A stretch of 64,000 bases of DNA from Paracoccus bogoriensis. Lineage in GTDB: Bacteria > Pseudomonadota > Alphaproteobacteria > Rhodobacterales > Rhodobacteraceae. Position numbers and translations under genes: made by a program. Below the pieces are notes generated by a model. That model saw only the letters and a list, made by a program, of their open reading frames with translations, was not told where the DNA came from and made no database searches. The DNA is taken from NCBI RefSeq assembly GCF_019431455.1, contig NZ_JAHYSR010000020.1, forward strand, positions 1 to 64,000, read 5' to 3'. Below are positions 40,324 through 50,051 of the stretch, in pieces; position 1 is the first letter of the stretch; the number at the start of each line of letters is the position of its first letter.

Positions 40324-41661
40324 ATGAGAGACATGCCGACAAAGGGTCTGAGGGGAATCGTTTCATACGACCTGATGGAAACGATTCGGAACACGAACGA
40401 GTGGCTGGGCGCCTCGGCCCGGGCACTAGCCTCCTATCCCGCCTTCGCGCTGATTCCGCATCCCGGCATCAAGCTGATGGGGGCCTGGGGCCGCGTGACG
40501 GAACGCAGTTTTGCCCGCATGGTCATCAAGCCGGGCTGGCAGATCCCCGCCATACCGGGCGAAGACGGGCAGGATCACAACGTCTATCCCGAGCCGGTCA
40601 TCCGGCGTCCCTTCGGCGATCTGGTGCATTTCCGCGTGGCACGGCGGGAAGCGCGCCCCCGCAAGGTGCTGTTGATCGCGCCCATGTCGGGCCATTACGC
40701 GACGCTGTTGCGCTCGACCGTTACCTCTCTGCTGCCCGATTGCGAAGTCTATGTCACCGACTGGCATAATGCGCGCGACATCCCGGTTTCCCAGGGCAAG
40801 TTCGACATCGAGGATTACACCCGCTATCTGGTCGATTTCATCCGCCATCTGGGGCCAGAGACCAATGTCATCGCGGTCTGCCAGCCCGCGCCGCTGGCCT
40901 TGGCCGCAACCGCGATCCTGGCCGAAGAGGATCCCGCTGCGCAACCGCGCACGCTGACGCTGATCGGCGGGCCTGTCGATCCGGACGCCGCCGCGACCGA
41001 AGTGACCGATTTCGGCAACCGCGTCACCATGGGCGAGCTGGAACATCTGGTCATCCAGTCGGTCGGCTTCAAATACCGCGGCGCGGGCCGGATGGTCTAT
41101 CCGGGCCTGGCGCAATTGTCATCGTTCATCGCGATGAACGCCGAAACGCATTTCAATGCCTTCGTCAACCAGATCTTCGCCGAGGCGCGGGGCGAGGCCT
41201 GCGAGGGCGACAAGCACAACAAGTTCTACGACGAATATCTGGCTGTCATGGACATGACCGCGGAATTCTACCTGTCAACCGTCGAGCGAATCTTCAAGGG
41301 TCTGGAAATCGCGCAGAACCGCTTCAGCGTGGATGGCAAGCCAGTGGATATCGGCAAGATCACCAATGTTGCGGTGATGACCGTCGAGGGGGCGAATGAC
41401 GACATCTCGGCGCCGGGTCAATGCGTCGCCGCGCTGAAGCTGTGCACAGGGCTGCCGGACAGCAAGAAGGCGCAGCATCTTGAGGAAGGGGCCGGGCATT
41501 ACGGCATCTTCGCGGGCAAGTCCTGGCGGCTGAACATCCGTCCGCTGGTGCTGGATTTCATCGACGAGCATTCGATCCTGCCCGATTCGGTCAAGCCGCG
41601 CCGCCGCCGCAAGGTCGCGGCCGAGCCCGGCAAGGACAGCAACGCCCATATGCCGGTCTGA
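40324..41661 (+). CDS. phaZ: Intracellular polyhydroxyalkanoate depolymerase
   Basis: A 445-residue enzyme that mobilises stored PHB. It belongs to the intracellular i-nPHA depolymerases, with a Cys nucleophile: Cys186 in IAVCQPAPLALA. Other landmarks are LLIAPMSGHYATLLR (oxyanion side), VTDWHNARDIPVSQG, TLIGGPVDP, AVMTVEGANDDIS (catalytic Asp) and EGAGHYGIFAGKSW (catalytic His). The ATG at 40324 is used here; one at 40333 is as likely, being better spaced from GAGG at 40319. The C-terminus is basic (KPRRRRKV). Divergent from phaC. Confidence 0.93.
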   Translation: MRDMPTKGLRGIVSYDLMETIRNTNEWLGASARALASYPAFALIPHPGIKLMGAWGRVTERSFARMVIKPGWQIPAIPGEDGQDHNVYPEPVIRRPFGDLVHFRVARREARPRKVLLIAPMSGHYATLLRSTVTSLLPDCEVYVTDWHNARDIPVSQGKFDIEDYTRYLVDFIRHLGPETNVIAVCQPAPLALAATAILAEEDPAAQPRTLTLIGGPVDPDAAATEVTDFGNRVTMGELEHLVIQSVGFKYRGAGRMVYPGLAQLSSFIAMNAETHFNAFVNQIFAEARGEACEGDKHNKFYDEYLAVMDMTAEFYLSTVERIFKGLEIAQNRFSVDGKPVDIGKITNVAVMTVEGANDDISAPGQCVAALKLCTGLPDSKKAQHLEEGAGHYGIFAGKSWRLNIRPLVLDFIDEHSILPDSVKPRRRRKVAAEPGKDSNAHMPV

Positions 41662-41667
41662 ACGACA

Positions 41668-41691
41668 GGGCCCCGGTCGCGCGGGGCCCTT
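41668..41691 (+). terminator. Hairpin terminator after phaZ
   Basis: An 8-bp stem GGGCCCCG/CGGGGCCC (41668-41675, 41682-41689) with a 6-base loop and only TT after it. It lies between convergent phaZ and the hydrolase gene. Confidence 0.55.
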
Positions 41692-41708
41692 CGCGTCTGG
41701 CCTGTCCG

Positions 41709-42455
41709 TCAGTCTATCTCGTCGATCTGCTCGATCTGCCTCTCGATGGCGCGCAGGCATTCCGGCGTGGAAAAGCGGTGATCCGCGCCCTTGACCAGCA
41801 GCAGCCGGATATCCCGGCCTTCGGCATGGTCCAGCAAGTCCAGCGCCCAGGTCATCGGCACATCCGCATCTGCCGTGCCCTGCAGCATCCGGACGGGCAT
41901 GTCCAGACGTAGCGGCTGATTCAGGATCAGATGATCGCGGCCATCCTCGATCAGGCGGCGCGTGATGACATAGGGCGTATCGGCGTATTCGCTTGGCAGT
42001 TCGATCCGGCCGTCGCGCAGGACCGTCTGGCGCTGATCCTCGGAAAACTTCGCCCAGAACCCCCGTTCCGTGAAATCGGGCGCGGCGGCAATCGTCACAA
42101 TCCCCGCCACGCGATGCGGCATCGCCCGCGCCAGAAGCAGCGCAATCCAGCCGCCCATGGACGAGCCGACAAGAATCTGCGGCCCCTCGGTCAGCGCCTC
42201 GATGACGTGGCGGGCATCCTCGGCCCAATCGCCGATCGCGCCTTGCTCGAACAGGCCGCTGCTGGCGCCATGACCCGAATAGTCGAAGCGCAGGAAGCCC
42301 CGCCCCCGCCGCGTGGCCCAATCCTGCAGATAGAGCGCCTTGGTGCCTGTCATGTCGGATTTGAACCCGCCCAGAAAGACGACGCCCGGGCCGCTGCCCG
42401 GCTGGCGGGCATAGGCGATGCGCCGCCCGGCCGGGGTGTCAAGATAAGTGCTCAT
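41709..42455 (-). CDS. Alpha/beta hydrolase (ABHD10/thioesterase-like)
   Basis: A 248-residue serine hydrolase. The nucleophile elbow is LVGSSMGGW (Ser99). VVFLGGFKSDMTGTKALYL and FLRFDYSGHGASSG form the oxyanion region, LQGTADADVPMTWAL bears the acid and VKGADHRFSTPE the His. The pattern resembles the ABHD10/YqiA-like group of acyl-protein thioesterases and carboxylesterases; the natural ester is unknown. AGGAG lies before the ATG at 42455. It is convergent with phaZ and divergent from thrS. Confidence 0.87.
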   Translation of the reverse strand: MSTYLDTPAGRRIAYARQPGSGPGVVFLGGFKSDMTGTKALYLQDWATRRGRGFLRFDYSGHGASSGLFEQGAIGDWAEDARHVIEALTEGPQILVGSSMGGWIALLLARAMPHRVAGIVTIAAAPDFTERGFWAKFSEDQRQTVLRDGRIELPSEYADTPYVITRRLIEDGRDHLILNQPLRLDMPVRMLQGTADADVPMTWALDLLDHAEGRDIRLLLVKGADHRFSTPECLRAIERQIEQIDEID

Positions 42456-42628
42456 CCGCAAACTCCTGCCTTGTCCGCGCCAACCCTGTTATCCGAACCG
42501 TCGGCAGAAATGAACCGCCACAGGAACCGACGGCGGCGACTTGACACCGCGACGGCCCACGTCCATGCCTGCCCGACCATACCCGCAACCGGGCGTTCCG
42601 TGGGCGCCAGACCGACGAGGAGGACGCG

Positions 42629-44575
42629 ATGTCCCAGATTACCCTCACCTTTCCCGATGGCAATGCGCGCGCCTATCCCTCGGGCGTGACCGCAGCCGAG
42701 GTCGCGGCCAGCATCGCGCCCAGCCTTGCCAAGCGCGCGATCTCGGCCAGTCTTGACGGACGCCATATCGACCTGGCCTGGCCGATCACCGAAAGCGGTG
42801 CCATTGCCATCCACACGATGAAGGACGAGGCGCAGGCGCTGGAGCTGATCCGCCATGACTTCGCCCATGTCATGGCGCGCGCCGTGCAAGAGATCTGGCC
42901 CGATGTGAAGGTCACGATCGGCCCGGTCCGCGATCATGGCTGGTTCTACGATTTCGACCGTGCCGAACCGTTCGTCCCCGAGGATCTGGCCCGGATCGAG
43001 GCGAAAATGCGCGAGATCATCAATGCGCGCGAGCCGATCCGCACCGAAGTCTGGGATCGCGACCGCGCCCGCGCCCATTACGAGGCCGCGAACGAACCCT
43101 TCAAGCTGGAGCTTCTGGATCGCATCCCCGAGGGTCAGGACATCCGCATGTATTGGCATGGCGAGTGGCAGGATCTGTGCCGGGGTCCGCATTTGCAATC
43201 CATGGCGCAACTGCCCGCCGACGCCTTCAAGCTGACCCATATCGCGGGCGCCTACTGGCTGGGCGATGCCTCGCGCCCCATGCTTCAGCGCATCTACGGT
43301 GTGGCCTTCCGCACGCGCGACGAGCTGAAGGCCCACCTGACCATGCTGGAAGAGGCCGCAAAGCGCGACCACCGCAAGCTGGGCCGCGAGATGGACCTGT
43401 TCCACATGCAGGAAGAGGCACCGGGCCAGATCTTCTGGCATCCGAACGGCTGGAACATCTATGTCACGCTGCAGGATTACATGCGCCGCCGCCAGCGCGC
43501 CGACGGCTATGTCGAGGTGAACACGCCCCAGGTCGTCAGCCGCAAGCTGTGGGAAGAATCGGGCCACTGGGAGAATTACCAGGAGAACATGTTCATCGTC
43601 GAGGTGGACGAGGACCATGCTCGCACCAAGACCGTCAATGCGCTGAAGCCGATGAACTGCCCCTGCCATGTGCAGGTGTTCAATCACGGTCTGAAATCCT
43701 ATCGCGACCTGCCGCTGCGCATGGCCGAGTTCGGATCGTGCAACCGCTACGAACCTTCGGGCGCGCTGCATGGCATCATGCGCGTGCGCGGCTTCACCCA
43801 GGACGACGCGCATATCTTCTGCACCGAGGATCAGATCGAGGCCGAGACGAAGAAGTTCATCGAGCTTCTTTCCTCGGTCTATGCCGATCTTGGCTTCGAG
43901 AAGTGGCGCATCAAACTGTCCACCCGCCCCGAAAAACGCATCGGATCCGAGGAAAGCTGGGACCGGGCCGAAGCCGCGCTTGGCAATGCCTGCAAGGCGG
44001 CGGGCCATGACTTCACGATCTTTCCCGGCGAAGGCGCGTTCTACGGACCCAAGCTGGAATTCGTGCTGACCGACGCGATCGGTCGCGACTGGCAATGCGG
44101 CACGCTTCAGGTGGACCCCAACCTGCCCGAACGGCTGGGTGCGGAATATGTCGGCGCCGACGGCCACAAGCACCGCCCCATCATGCTGCACCGCGCCGTG
44201 CTGGGCAGCTTCGAGCGATTTATCGGCATCCTGATCGAGAACAGCGCCGGCAAGCTGCCCTTTTGGCTGGCCCCCCGGCAGGTCGTCGTCGCCTCGATCG
44301 TCTCGGATGCCGATGATTTCGTGCACGAGGTCGTGGGCGAATTGCGCGCAGCGGGCATCCGCGTCGAGGCTGATACCCGTAACGAAAAGATCAACTACAA
44401 GGTCCGCGAACATTCAGTCGCCAAGGTGCCCGCCATAATGGCCATCGGCATGAAAGAGGTCGAGACGCGCAGCGTGTCGCTGCGTCGGCTGGACGCGCAG
44501 GGCAGCCGCAGCCTGCCTCTGGCCGACGCCGTCGAGATGCTGAAAGCCGAGGCGACCCCGCCCGATCTGCGATAA
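42629..44575 (+). CDS. thrS: Threonyl-tRNA synthetase
   Basis: A 648-residue class II synthetase with the full layout: TGS domain (1-65), N2 editing domain with the [13 protein letters not shown] and DGWFYDFD-like [16 protein letters not shown] motifs, catalytic core with motif 1, the zinc ligand Cys in [26 protein letters not shown], and a C-terminal anticodon-binding domain ([32 protein letters not shown]). GAGGAGGACGCG gives a strong ribosome site. Confidence 0.98.
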   Translation: MSQITLTFPDGNARAYPSGVTAAEVAASIAPSLAKRAISASLDGRHIDLAWPITESGAIAIHTMKDEAQALELIRHDFAHVMARAVQEIWPDVKVTIGPVRDHGWFYDFDRAEPFVPEDLARIEAKMREIINAREPIRTEVWDRDRARAHYEAANEPFKLELLDRIPEGQDIRMYWHGEWQDLCRGPHLQSMAQLPADAFKLTHIAGAYWLGDASRPMLQRIYGVAFRTRDELKAHLTMLEEAAKRDHRKLGREMDLFHMQEEAPGQIFWHPNGWNIYVTLQDYMRRRQRADGYVEVNTPQVVSRKLWEESGHWENYQENMFIVEVDEDHARTKTVNALKPMNCPCHVQVFNHGLKSYRDLPLRMAEFGSCNRYEPSGALHGIMRVRGFTQDDAHIFCTEDQIEAETKKFIELLSSVYADLGFEKWRIKLSTRPEKRIGSEESWDRAEAALGNACKAAGHDFTIFPGEGAFYGPKLEFVLTDAIGRDWQCGTLQVDPNLPERLGAEYVGADGHKHRPIMLHRAVLGSFERFIGILIENSAGKLPFWLAPRQVVVASIVSDADDFVHEVVGELRAAGIRVEADTRNEKINYKVREHSVAKVPAIMAIGMKEVETRSVSLRRLDAQGSRSLPLADAVEMLKAEATPPDLR

Positions 44576-44777
44576 GCGAGGCTGCTGTCATACGACCGTC
44601 ACCGACCAGCGGCATGATTCCGTTATTCCCGCTTGCCTTTCGCTGCGATTCGGGCATCCTGATGTCTGCGTGAGCAAGGACTTTCTACCGCCTCCCTTAC
44701 GGGCAGCCGGATTTCCGAAAGCGGGCTGCACGGCCTGGCGCAATCCTGCGCCGGGATGACTTGAAGGAGAGACGGTT

Positions 44778-44984
44778 ATGGCGACCGGAACGGTAAAGTG
44801 GTTCAACGCCACCAAAGGCTACGGCTTCATTGCGCCCGATGACGGCGGCAAGGACGTATTCGTCCATATCTCGGCGGTGGAGCGTGCGGGGCTTACCGGC
44901 CTGCAGGACAACCAGAAAATCGGCTACGAACTGCAATCGGGCCGTGATGGCAGGGCCTCGGCCGCCGAGCTCAAGCTGCTCTGA
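44778..44984 (+). CDS. Cold-shock domain protein (CspA family)
   Basis: A 68-residue single-stranded nucleic-acid-binding OB-fold protein. RNP1 is KGYGFI (13-18) and RNP2 VFVHI (27-31), with [13 protein letters not shown] at the start. The 200-bp leader downstream of thrS contains a GC hairpin (around 44735-44755) and AAGGAGAGACGG before the ATG, in keeping with a structured cold-shock leader. Followed by a strong terminator, so it is a single-gene unit. Confidence 0.95.
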   Translation: MATGTVKWFNATKGYGFIAPDDGGKDVFVHISAVERAGLTGLQDNQKIGYELQSGRDGRASAAELKLL

Positions 44985-45006
44985 CCGCACGCCCCGGCGT
45001 GTTGCG

Positions 45007-45039
45007 ACGGCCCGTTCGCGCGGGCCGTTTTCCTTTTTT
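45007..45039 (+). terminator. Rho-independent terminator of the cold-shock gene
   Basis: ACGGCCCG (45007-45014) pairs with CGGGCCGT (45021-45028) around a 6-base loop and runs into TTTTCCTTTTTT. It ends 17 bp before the next ATG. Confidence 0.9.
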
Positions 45040-45055
45040 CCGCGACAGGTTTGCG

Positions 45056-45673
45056 ATGGTCACGCTTGATATCTTTGCCGATCCCGTCTGCCCGTGGTGC
45101 CTGATCGGCAAGCTGCAGCTGGACCGGGCGCTGGAAAGCCGCCCCGGCCATCCCTTTGCAATCGCCTGGCATCCGTTCCGCCTGAATCCCGATCTGCCGC
45201 CCGAAGGCGCTGACCGCATCGCCCATTTGCAAGCCAGGCTGGGCGTCCGCGCGACCGAGGCGGGCGAGCAGATGGTGCGCGAGGCGGCAGCCCTGGGGCT
45301 GGCCCTGAACCCGGCACCACGCGAGCCGAACACGCTGGACGCCCATCGCCTGCTGCATTGGGCAGGGCTGGAAGGCGTGCAGAGCCTTGTGATGGCGGGC
45401 CTCTTGCGCACCCATTGGCAAGAGGCGGGCGACATCGCCGATCACGCCACCCTGTCCCGGATCGCGGCAGCGGCGGGAATGGATCGGGATGTGACCACCC
45501 GGCTTCTGGCCTCGGATGCCGACCGGGACGAGGTTCTGCTCCGCGAGGCCCATGCCCGGCAGCGCGGCGTCCGGTCGGTCCCGACCTTCATCGTCGCCAA
45601 TACCCATGTCGTGCCGGGCGCGCAGCCCGCCGCCCTGTGGCAGCAGGTGATCGACGAGATCGGCGCCGCCTGA
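45056..45673 (+). CDS. DsbA-family oxidoreductase (FrnE/HCCA isomerase type)
   Basis: A 205-residue cytoplasmic thioredoxin-fold protein without a signal peptide. The active site is CPWC (12-15) in FADPVCPWCLIGK, with a helical insertion and the cis-Pro loop RSVPTFIV; WHPFRLNPDLP is typical of the FrnE group. Members are disulfide isomerases or glutathione-dependent isomerases involved in stress or polyketide chemistry; the substrate is unknown. The first base of the coding region is only 17 bp beyond the upstream terminator, so its promoter may overlap that hairpin or expression may rely on readthrough. Confidence 0.87.
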   Translation: MVTLDIFADPVCPWCLIGKLQLDRALESRPGHPFAIAWHPFRLNPDLPPEGADRIAHLQARLGVRATEAGEQMVREAAALGLALNPAPREPNTLDAHRLLHWAGLEGVQSLVMAGLLRTHWQEAGDIADHATLSRIAAAAGMDRDVTTRLLASDADRDEVLLREAHARQRGVRSVPTFIVANTHVVPGAQPAALWQQVIDEIGAA

Positions 45674-45737
45674 CGGGCAAGACTTGCAGATCGTGCAAAT
45701 CCTGCCTATCTGCAGGTCAGAACCGACAGGTATTCCC

Positions 45738-46958
45738 ATGACCGACATCGCCCACCCGGCCGGGCACCCGACGCGCCGCCTGCCCTTGCCCGAATTCATT
45801 GCGATGCTGGCGTTTCTCTTTGCCACCATCGCCTTTTCCATCGACGCGATGCTGCCCGCCCTGCCCGAAATCGGGGCCGCATTGACGCCTGACAACATCA
45901 ACCGCGCGCAGTTGATCCTGACCAGCTTCGTCGCGGGCATGGGGCTGGGCACGCTATTCGCGGGGCCTATCTCGGACGCGATCGGGCGCAAGCTGACGAT
46001 CACGCTTGGCTTCGGCCTTTATGCCGCAGCCGCGCTGGCGGCCATCGCCGCGCAGTCGCTGGAGATGCTGTTGCTGGCGCGCTTCATCCAGGGCATTGGC
46101 GCAGCTGCGCCCCGGATCGTCGGGCTGGCGCTGGTCCGCGACCTCTATGAGGGGCGCGAAATGGCGCGGATCACCAGCTTCGTGATGATGATCTTCATCA
46201 TCATTCCGGCTCTGGCGCCGTCGATCGGAGCAGGAATCATTGCGGTCAGCGCCTGGCAAGGGGTCTTTCTGGCCTTTGCCGCCTTTGCAATCATCGGCGC
46301 GCTGTGGCTGAATATCCGCCAGCCCGAAACCCTGCCCGCCGCCAGCAGACGCCCGCTGAAACTGTCCGTGCTGGCCGCCTCGGCGCGCGAGGTGCTGTCG
46401 GACCGGCAGGTGATGCTGGCGACCTTGGTCCTGACGCTTGGCTTCGGGCAGATGTTTGCGCTGCTGTCCTCGGCGCAGCAGCTTTTCGGCGAAACCTACG
46501 GGCGCGGCGAGGATTTCCCGCTCTGGTTTGCGGCGATGGCGCTGCTGTCGGGAACCGCCACGATCCTGAACGCGCGCTTCGTCATGCGTTTCGGGATGCG
46601 CCGCATCGCAGGCTGGGCCTATCAGATGCAGACCGTCGTTTCGGCCATCATGTTGGTCTTGCTGTTGACCGAGGCGCTGCCCGGACCGCTGCAATTTCCG
46701 GCCTTCTTCATCTGGGCGACCAGCGTCTTTTTCATGGCAGGCGTGACCTTCGGCAACCTGAACGCGCTGGCGCTGCAAAGGATGGGGCATATCGCGGGCA
46801 TGGCGGCCTCGGTCGTGGCAGCGGTCTCGACGCTGGCGGCCGTGCTGATCGCCGCGCCGGTGGGGCTGCTTTATGACGGAACGGCGCTGCCGGTGGTCGT
46901 GGCGACGCTGACCTGCTCGGGTGCGGCAGTCCTGCTGATGCGGCGCCTTCGGGGATGA
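45738..46958 (+). CDS. Bcr/CflA family multidrug efflux MFS transporter
   Basis: A 406-residue 12-span transporter. The MFS motif A equivalent is GPISDAIGRKLTI between spans 2 and 3; the first span carries FSIDAMLPALPEIG, diagnostic for the Bcr/CflA drug-proton antiporters, and motif C-like LARFIQGIGAAAPRI follows. The ATG at 45738 is chosen because the next residues lead into span 1. A 7-base inverted repeat (TGCAGAT ... ATCTGCA, 45685-45714) lies just upstream and could be an operator. It follows the DsbA-type gene by 64 bp. Confidence 0.9.
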   Translation: MTDIAHPAGHPTRRLPLPEFIAMLAFLFATIAFSIDAMLPALPEIGAALTPDNINRAQLILTSFVAGMGLGTLFAGPISDAIGRKLTITLGFGLYAAAALAAIAAQSLEMLLLARFIQGIGAAAPRIVGLALVRDLYEGREMARITSFVMMIFIIIPALAPSIGAGIIAVSAWQGVFLAFAAFAIIGALWLNIRQPETLPAASRRPLKLSVLAASAREVLSDRQVMLATLVLTLGFGQMFALLSSAQQLFGETYGRGEDFPLWFAAMALLSGTATILNARFVMRFGMRRIAGWAYQMQTVVSAIMLVLLLTEALPGPLQFPAFFIWATSVFFMAGVTFGNLNALALQRMGHIAGMAASVVAAVSTLAAVLIAAPVGLLYDGTALPVVVATLTCSGAAVLLMRRLRG

Positions 46959-46962
46959 AAGA

Positions 46963-46989
46963 GCCGCCGCGAGGGCAAGCCGCGGCGGC
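46963..46989. terminator. Bidirectional hairpin between the MFS gene and frcA
   Basis: A 9-bp GC stem, GCCGCCGCG (46963-46971) with CGCGGCGGC (46981-46989), and a 9-base loop, between two convergent genes. No T-run, so efficiency is uncertain. Confidence 0.5.
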
Positions 46990-47010
46990 CACGTTGCCGA
47001 TGGCGCCTGC

Positions 47011-47784
47011 TCAGGCCGCGATACCCTCGGGGATCCTGGCCCCCGTCATGTAGGCCACTGCATCCGACATCGAATGTTCCCTGGGGTTGATGACGCAGAG
47101 CCGCTTGCCCAGCCGGTGGATATGGATCCGGTCGGCCACCTCGAAGACATGGGGCATGTTGTGGCTGATCAGCACGATGGGGATGCCGCGCGAGCGCACG
47201 TCCTGGATCAGGTCCAGCACGCGGCGGCTTTCCTTGACACCAAGCGCCGCCGTGGGTTCGTCCAGGATGATGACCCGACTGCCGAAGGCCGCCGCGCGCG
47301 CCACCGCAACCCCCTGGCGCTGGCCGCCGGACAGGGTCTCGACCGGCTGGCCGATGTTCTGGATTGTCATCAGGCCCAGTTCGGACAGCTTCTCGCGTGC
47401 GAAGGCGTGCATGGCAGGCGTATCCAACATGCCGAACCAGCGACCCAACACATCCTTGCGGCGCAGTTCGCGCCCCATGAACATGTTGTCCGCGATCGAC
47501 AAGGCGGGCGACAGCGCCAGCGTCTGATAGACGGTCTCGATCCCGGCCTTGCGCGCGTCCAGCGGGCTGGCAAAGCTGACGGGCTGGCCTGCCAACCTGA
47601 TCTCGCCCTCGTCGGGCTGGATGGCGCCCGAAAGCGCCTTGATCAGACTGGACTTGCCCGCGCCGTTATCGCCGATCACGGCCAGGATCTCGCCCGGGTA
47701 GAGGTCGAAATCGGCGCCGTCCATCGCCGTTACACGGCCATAGCGCTTGACCAGGTTGCGGGCAGACAGAATAGGCTCGGTCAT
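47011..47784 (-). CDS. frcA: Fructose-type sugar ABC transporter, ATP-binding protein
   Basis: A 257-residue single-ATPase-domain subunit, unlike the duplicated RbsA/XylG form. Walker A GDNGAGKSS, Q-loop VYQTLALSP, signature LSGGQRQGVAVARA, Walker B VIILDEPTAALG and switch LISHNMPHV are all present. These short ATPases pair with FrcB/FrcC-like proteins for fructose, mannose and ribose in Sinorhizobium. The ATG at 47784 overlaps the frcC stop by 4 bp (ATGA). No kinase gene (frcK) follows. Confidence 0.9.
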   Translation of the reverse strand: MTEPILSARNLVKRYGRVTAMDGADFDLYPGEILAVIGDNGAGKSSLIKALSGAIQPDEGEIRLAGQPVSFASPLDARKAGIETVYQTLALSPALSIADNMFMGRELRRKDVLGRWFGMLDTPAMHAFAREKLSELGLMTIQNIGQPVETLSGGQRQGVAVARAAAFGSRVIILDEPTAALGVKESRRVLDLIQDVRSRGIPIVLISHNMPHVFEVADRIHIHRLGKRLCVINPREHSMSDAVAYMTGARIPEGIAA

Positions 47785-48836
47785 GACGACACCTTTCGGA
47801 TCCATTGGTCGATGGCGACAGCCAGGATGATCAGCCAGCCGGTCGCGAAAAGCTGCCACAGCACGTCCACCCCGGCCAGCCGCAGCCCCGAGTTGAAGAC
47901 GCCCACGATCAGCGCCCCGATCAGCGGCCCGAGGATCGAGCCGCGCCCGCCAAAGAGCGAGATGCCGCCGATCACCACGGCGGTGATGGATTCGAGATTC
48001 GCCTCGAAGAACGAGGTCGGGCTGACAGAGCCGACGCGCCCGATCGAGGACCAGGCCGCCAGCGCGCAGATCACGCCCGCCACGACATAGACCGACATCA
48101 GCACGCGCCTGGTCTGGATGCCAGCCAGCGCCGCCGCCTCGGGGTCGTCGCCCACCGCATAGACCCGACGGCCCCAGGCGGTCTTGTAGAGCGCGTAATA
48201 GAGCACCGCAAAGACCAACAGCATCAGCACGACGCCGTAGGTCAGGACCGCGCCGCCGATCTCGAACCGTGTGCCGAAGAATTTCAGCAGCGGCGCCTCG
48301 GCATCTATGGTCTGGCTGCGGATCGTCTCGCGCCCCGACAGGTAATAATTCAACGCAAGGAAAATATTCCACGTGCCAAGCGTCGTGATGAAGGGCGGCA
48401 GCTTCAGGCGCGTGACCAGAAAGCCGTTCAGCGCGCCGGTCGCAGCCCCGCAGGCCAGGCCGATCAGGATGGCGATGGGCGCCGGGATGCCCATATTGAC
48501 GGCCAGATGGCCCATCACGACCGAGATCAGCACCATCACGGCCCCGACCGACAGGTCGATCCCCGCGGTCAGGATCACCAATGATTGTGCCGCCGCCAGC
48601 GTTCCGACCACGGCGACCTGTTGCAGGATCAACGACAGGTTGAAGGCCGAAAGGAAGTTGGGCGAGACCAGCCCGAAAACGATCACCGACAGCACCAGCA
48701 CGATGACCGGAACCATGGTGGGATATTGATGCAGGAAATGCTGTATCCGGTCCAACGCGCTGCGCGAACGGGTATCGAATTGGGCGACCGTTTCGCGAGT
48801 ATTGCGTTCGACCACGGGATCGGGGGTGTCAGACAT
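47781..48836 (-). CDS. frcC: Fructose-type sugar ABC transporter, permease
   Basis: A 351-residue inner-membrane subunit of the BPD_transp_2 (RbsC/FrcC) family with about ten spans. Seen: VIVLVLSVIVFGLVSPNFLS, GIDLSVGAVMVLISVVMGHL (family signature), GLACGAATGALNGFLVTRLK, and GGISLFGGRGSILGPLIGAL near the C-terminus. The N-terminal 45 residues are a cytoplasmic extension (VERNTRETVAQFDTRSRSA). It lies 68 bp downstream of frcB and overlaps frcA. Confidence 0.92.
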   Translation of the reverse strand: MSDTPDPVVERNTRETVAQFDTRSRSALDRIQHFLHQYPTMVPVIVLVLSVIVFGLVSPNFLSAFNLSLILQQVAVVGTLAAAQSLVILTAGIDLSVGAVMVLISVVMGHLAVNMGIPAPIAILIGLACGAATGALNGFLVTRLKLPPFITTLGTWNIFLALNYYLSGRETIRSQTIDAEAPLLKFFGTRFEIGGAVLTYGVVLMLLVFAVLYYALYKTAWGRRVYAVGDDPEAAALAGIQTRRVLMSVYVVAGVICALAAWSSIGRVGSVSPTSFFEANLESITAVVIGGISLFGGRGSILGPLIGALIVGVFNSGLRLAGVDVLWQLFATGWLIILAVAIDQWIRKVSS

Positions 48837-48904
48837 CGCGCACTCCGTGGAACAGGCGGCAAGCCCGACGGCCTTCGTGGCCGCCGGAGGTTTTCATATC
48901 GGGA

Positions 48905-49933
48905 TCAGCCCCAGCAGCGGGCCAGGCCCTCTTCGATGTCTATGGACTCCACGCCCTCGACAGGGTCGCCGGTCACGAGATTCACGCCGGTATTGGTGAA
49001 ATCAAGACCTTCGCTGGTCGTGGGCCTGGTGCCATCGGCGGCAAAGGCGGCAATCGCCTCGATGCCCATGGACGCCATCAACAGCGGGTATTGCTGGGCC
49101 GTCGCGCCGATCACGCCGTCGCGAATGTTCTGGACACCCGGGCAGCCGCCATCGACCGAAACGATGATGACGTCGTTTTCCTTGCCAAAGGATTTCAACG
49201 CCTCATAGGCGCCGGCGGCGGCGGGTTCGTTGATCGTATAGACGAGGTTGATGGTGGGATCGCGCTGCAACAGCGCCTCCATCGCCTGACGGCCGCCTTC
49301 CTCATTGCCCGAGGTCACTTCATTGCCGACGATGCGCGGATCGTTCTCGTCGCCGATCACGTCGGGGTTGTTCACGTCGATGCCGAAGCCTTCCAGAAAG
49401 CCCTGATTGCGCAGCACATCGACCGAAGGCGCACTGGCCGACAGGTCCAGCAGCGCGATGCGGGCATCAGCTGCGGCATCGCCCATCGTTGCAGCAGCCC
49501 AGGCGCCGATCAGGCGGCCAGCCTCGCGGTTGTCGGTGGCAAAGGTCGCATCGGCGGCGTCGATCGGATCAAGAGGCGTATCCAGTGCGATGACCAGGAT
49601 CCCCGCCTCGCGGGCCTGCGCCAGCGGGTCCACGATGGCCTTGGTATCCGAAGCGGTGATCAGGATGCCCTTGACCCCCGCCGCGATGCAGCTTTCGACG
49701 GCCTGCTGCTGGGTTTCGTGATCGCCATCGACCTTGCCCGCAAAGGTCAGCAACTCGATCCCCAGTTCCTGAGCCTTGGCGGTCGCGCCCTCGCGCATCT
49801 TCACGAAGAAGGGGTTGATGTCCGTCTTGGTGATCAGGCAGGCGCGGGTCGTGTCCTGCGCGGCAGCGCCGCCCACCGACAGGGCAAGCGCGGACAGGGC
49901 CGCGAACGCGGCCAGAATCGTTTTCTTCGTCAT
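48905..49933 (-). CDS. frcB: Fructose-type sugar ABC transporter, substrate-binding protein
   Basis: A 342-residue periplasmic protein (signal [23 protein letters not shown], cut before QDTTRAC) of the type I pentose/hexose-binding family. Seen: [57 protein letters not shown] (ligand site), [15 protein letters not shown] and [16 protein letters not shown]. It resembles Sinorhizobium FrcB, so fructose, mannose or ribose is likely. TGGAGGAGTTATCGGA precedes the ATG. First gene of frcBCA, divergent from the ROK regulator across an AT-rich control region. Confidence 0.92.
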   Translation of the reverse strand: MTKKTILAAFAALSALALSVGGAAAQDTTRACLITKTDINPFFVKMREGATAKAQELGIELLTFAGKVDGDHETQQQAVESCIAAGVKGILITASDTKAIVDPLAQAREAGILVIALDTPLDPIDAADATFATDNREAGRLIGAWAAATMGDAAADARIALLDLSASAPSVDVLRNQGFLEGFGIDVNNPDVIGDENDPRIVGNEVTSGNEEGGRQAMEALLQRDPTINLVYTINEPAAAGAYEALKSFGKENDVIIVSVDGGCPGVQNIRDGVIGATAQQYPLLMASMGIEAIAAFAADGTRPTTSEGLDFTNTGVNLVTGDPVEGVESIDIEEGLARCWG

Positions 49934-50003
49934 TCCGATAACTCCTCCAGAACGGCGGGCCCTCATCCCGCCTTGCCCTCAAAAAGCATCACAACAAGCC
50001 GCT

Positions 50004-50040
50004 TGTCAATAAATCAATTATGTTTATTTAATTGGTGCAA
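50004..50040 (+). promoter_or_regulatory. AT-rich promoter/operator between frcB and the ROK gene
   Basis: Nested inverted repeats AATAAA/TTTATT (50008-50013, 50023-50028) and CAATTA/TAATTG (50015-50020, 50029-50034) in otherwise GC-rich DNA. TTGTCA at 50004 and TTTAAT at 50027, 17 bp apart, could be the -35 and -10 of the ROK gene. The repeats are a plausible ROK operator for both directions. Confidence 0.6.
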
Positions 50041-50051
50041 GGGAGGACCGC

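Noticed and set aside
45685-45714. TGCAGAT-N16-ATCTGCA as an operator of the Bcr/CflA gene
   Set aside because: Short arms and wide spacing, and no regulator gene is next to it; mentioned in the gene entry but not called as a feature.
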